From Verrucomicrobiota bacterium (lineage in GTDB: Bacteria; Verrucomicrobiota; Kiritimatiellia; Kiritimatiellales; Tichowtungiaceae), in NCBI GenBank assembly GCA_020853375.1, contig JADYZA010000076.1:1-6391 (forward strand): a stretch of 6,391 nt of DNA. The letters run 5' to 3'. A program made the translations under genes and the position numbers. Under the pieces are notes generated by a model. The model was given only the letters and a program-made list of their open reading frames with translations. It ran no database searches and had not been told where the DNA came from. Shown piece after piece: positions 6,048-6,391 of the stretch (its first letter is position 1; each line of letters begins with the position of its first letter).

Positions 6048-6391
6048 TTAGCCTTCCAGATCGGAAACGGCGCCTATGTTAGAGACGGCGACGTTCTTGT
6101 CAATCCGCTTCATCAGCCCTGCCAGCACTTTGCCGGGGCCGCACTCAACCACTTCCGCGACACCTTCAGCGGCAAGCCACTGCATCGATTCAACCCAGCG
6201 GACCGAGCCGGTGATTTGAGCAATCATGTTCGCGCGAATCGCTTCAACGTTCTCATGAGGTCTGCCGGTCACATTTGAAAGAACCGGCATGGAAGGCGCG
6301 TTCAACGAAATGGTTTCCAGGAATCCGGCGAGCCGATCGGCGGCAGGTTTCATCAACGGCGAATGAAATGCTCCGGCAACCGGAAGCGGCA
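6048..6391 (-). CDS. fabD: Malonyl-CoA:ACP transacylase, C-terminal part only
   Basis: The frame is open to the window edge on the - strand, giving about 114 C-terminal residues; the start and the GHSLG nucleophile motif lie outside. The visible part begins PLPVAGAFHSPLMKPA. The His in AFHS (bases 6363-6365) corresponds to the catalytic histidine of FabD, His201 in E. coli. Further family features are VLSNVTGRP, QITGSVRW and VECGPGKVLAGLMKRID. FabD moves the malonyl group from CoA to ACP, which supplies the extender unit for FabF. The gene is first of those visible in the fab operon; plsX and fabH often precede fabD in this arrangement but cannot be seen here. The ATG at 6353 is an internal Met, not the start. 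Confidence 0.95.
   Translation of the reverse strand, partial: PLPVAGAFHSPLMKPAADRLAGFLETISLNAPSMPVLSNVTGRPHENVEAIRANMIAQITGSVRWVESMQWLAAEGVAEVVECGPGKVLAGLMKRIDKNVAVSNIGAVSDLEG

Noticed and set aside
5568..6278. A 236-codon open frame on the + strand.
   Set aside because: It crosses the antisense of both fabG and fabD, including their intergenic gap. This is a codon-bias shadow.
1..6391. Search for an undescribed multi-gene system such as a defence or secretion cluster.
   Set aside because: All six coding regions belong to known families (RluA, DUF1015, CorA, FabF, AcpP, FabG/FabD operon). No unexplained open frame of convincing quality remains.

Overview
This 6.4 kb window is an ordinary bacterial chromosomal segment of moderately high G+C. 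It has two convergent blocks. Three genes on the + strand face a fatty-acid synthesis operon on the - strand. I see no defence system, prophage, transposase, rRNA, tRNA or CRISPR array. The lineage cannot be fixed from six housekeeping genes. The interspersed palindromic repeats and the long-form RluA protein made me think of the Verrucomicrobiota/Kiritimatiellota side of the PVC group, but that is a weak inference.

The + strand block starts with the 3' part of an RluA-family pseudouridine synthase gene (1-1047), whose 5' end lies outside the window. Between its N-terminal domain and its catalytic domain sits a 103-bp palindromic element (323-425) that is translated in frame. Next comes a short intergenic stretch built around a 114-bp inverted repeat of CACGAAT units (1055-1168). 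It is followed by a DUF1015-family protein (1227-2447), probably translated from a leaderless or near-leaderless message, and then by a CorA-type divalent-cation channel (2530-3621) with its own strong Shine-Dalgarno site. A hairpin at 3625-3655 ends both the corA transcript and the opposing fab transcript.

The - strand block, in transcription order, is fabD (3' part only, 6391-6048), fabG (6026-5280), acpP (5234-4995) and fabF (4917-3673). This is the classic type II fatty-acid synthase order. FabD loads malonyl groups onto the carrier protein AcpP, FabF condenses them with the growing acyl-ACP, and FabG reduces the resulting 3-ketoacyl-ACP. A textbook intrinsic terminator sits between acpP and fabF, so carrier protein is probably made in excess over FabF.

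The parts worth a second look are the non-coding ones. These are the in-frame palindromic element inside the RluA gene, the phased CACGAAT inverted repeat, and two near-identical 15-bp TTCCRAACCTTGGAA dyads, each placed within 5 nt after a stop codon.
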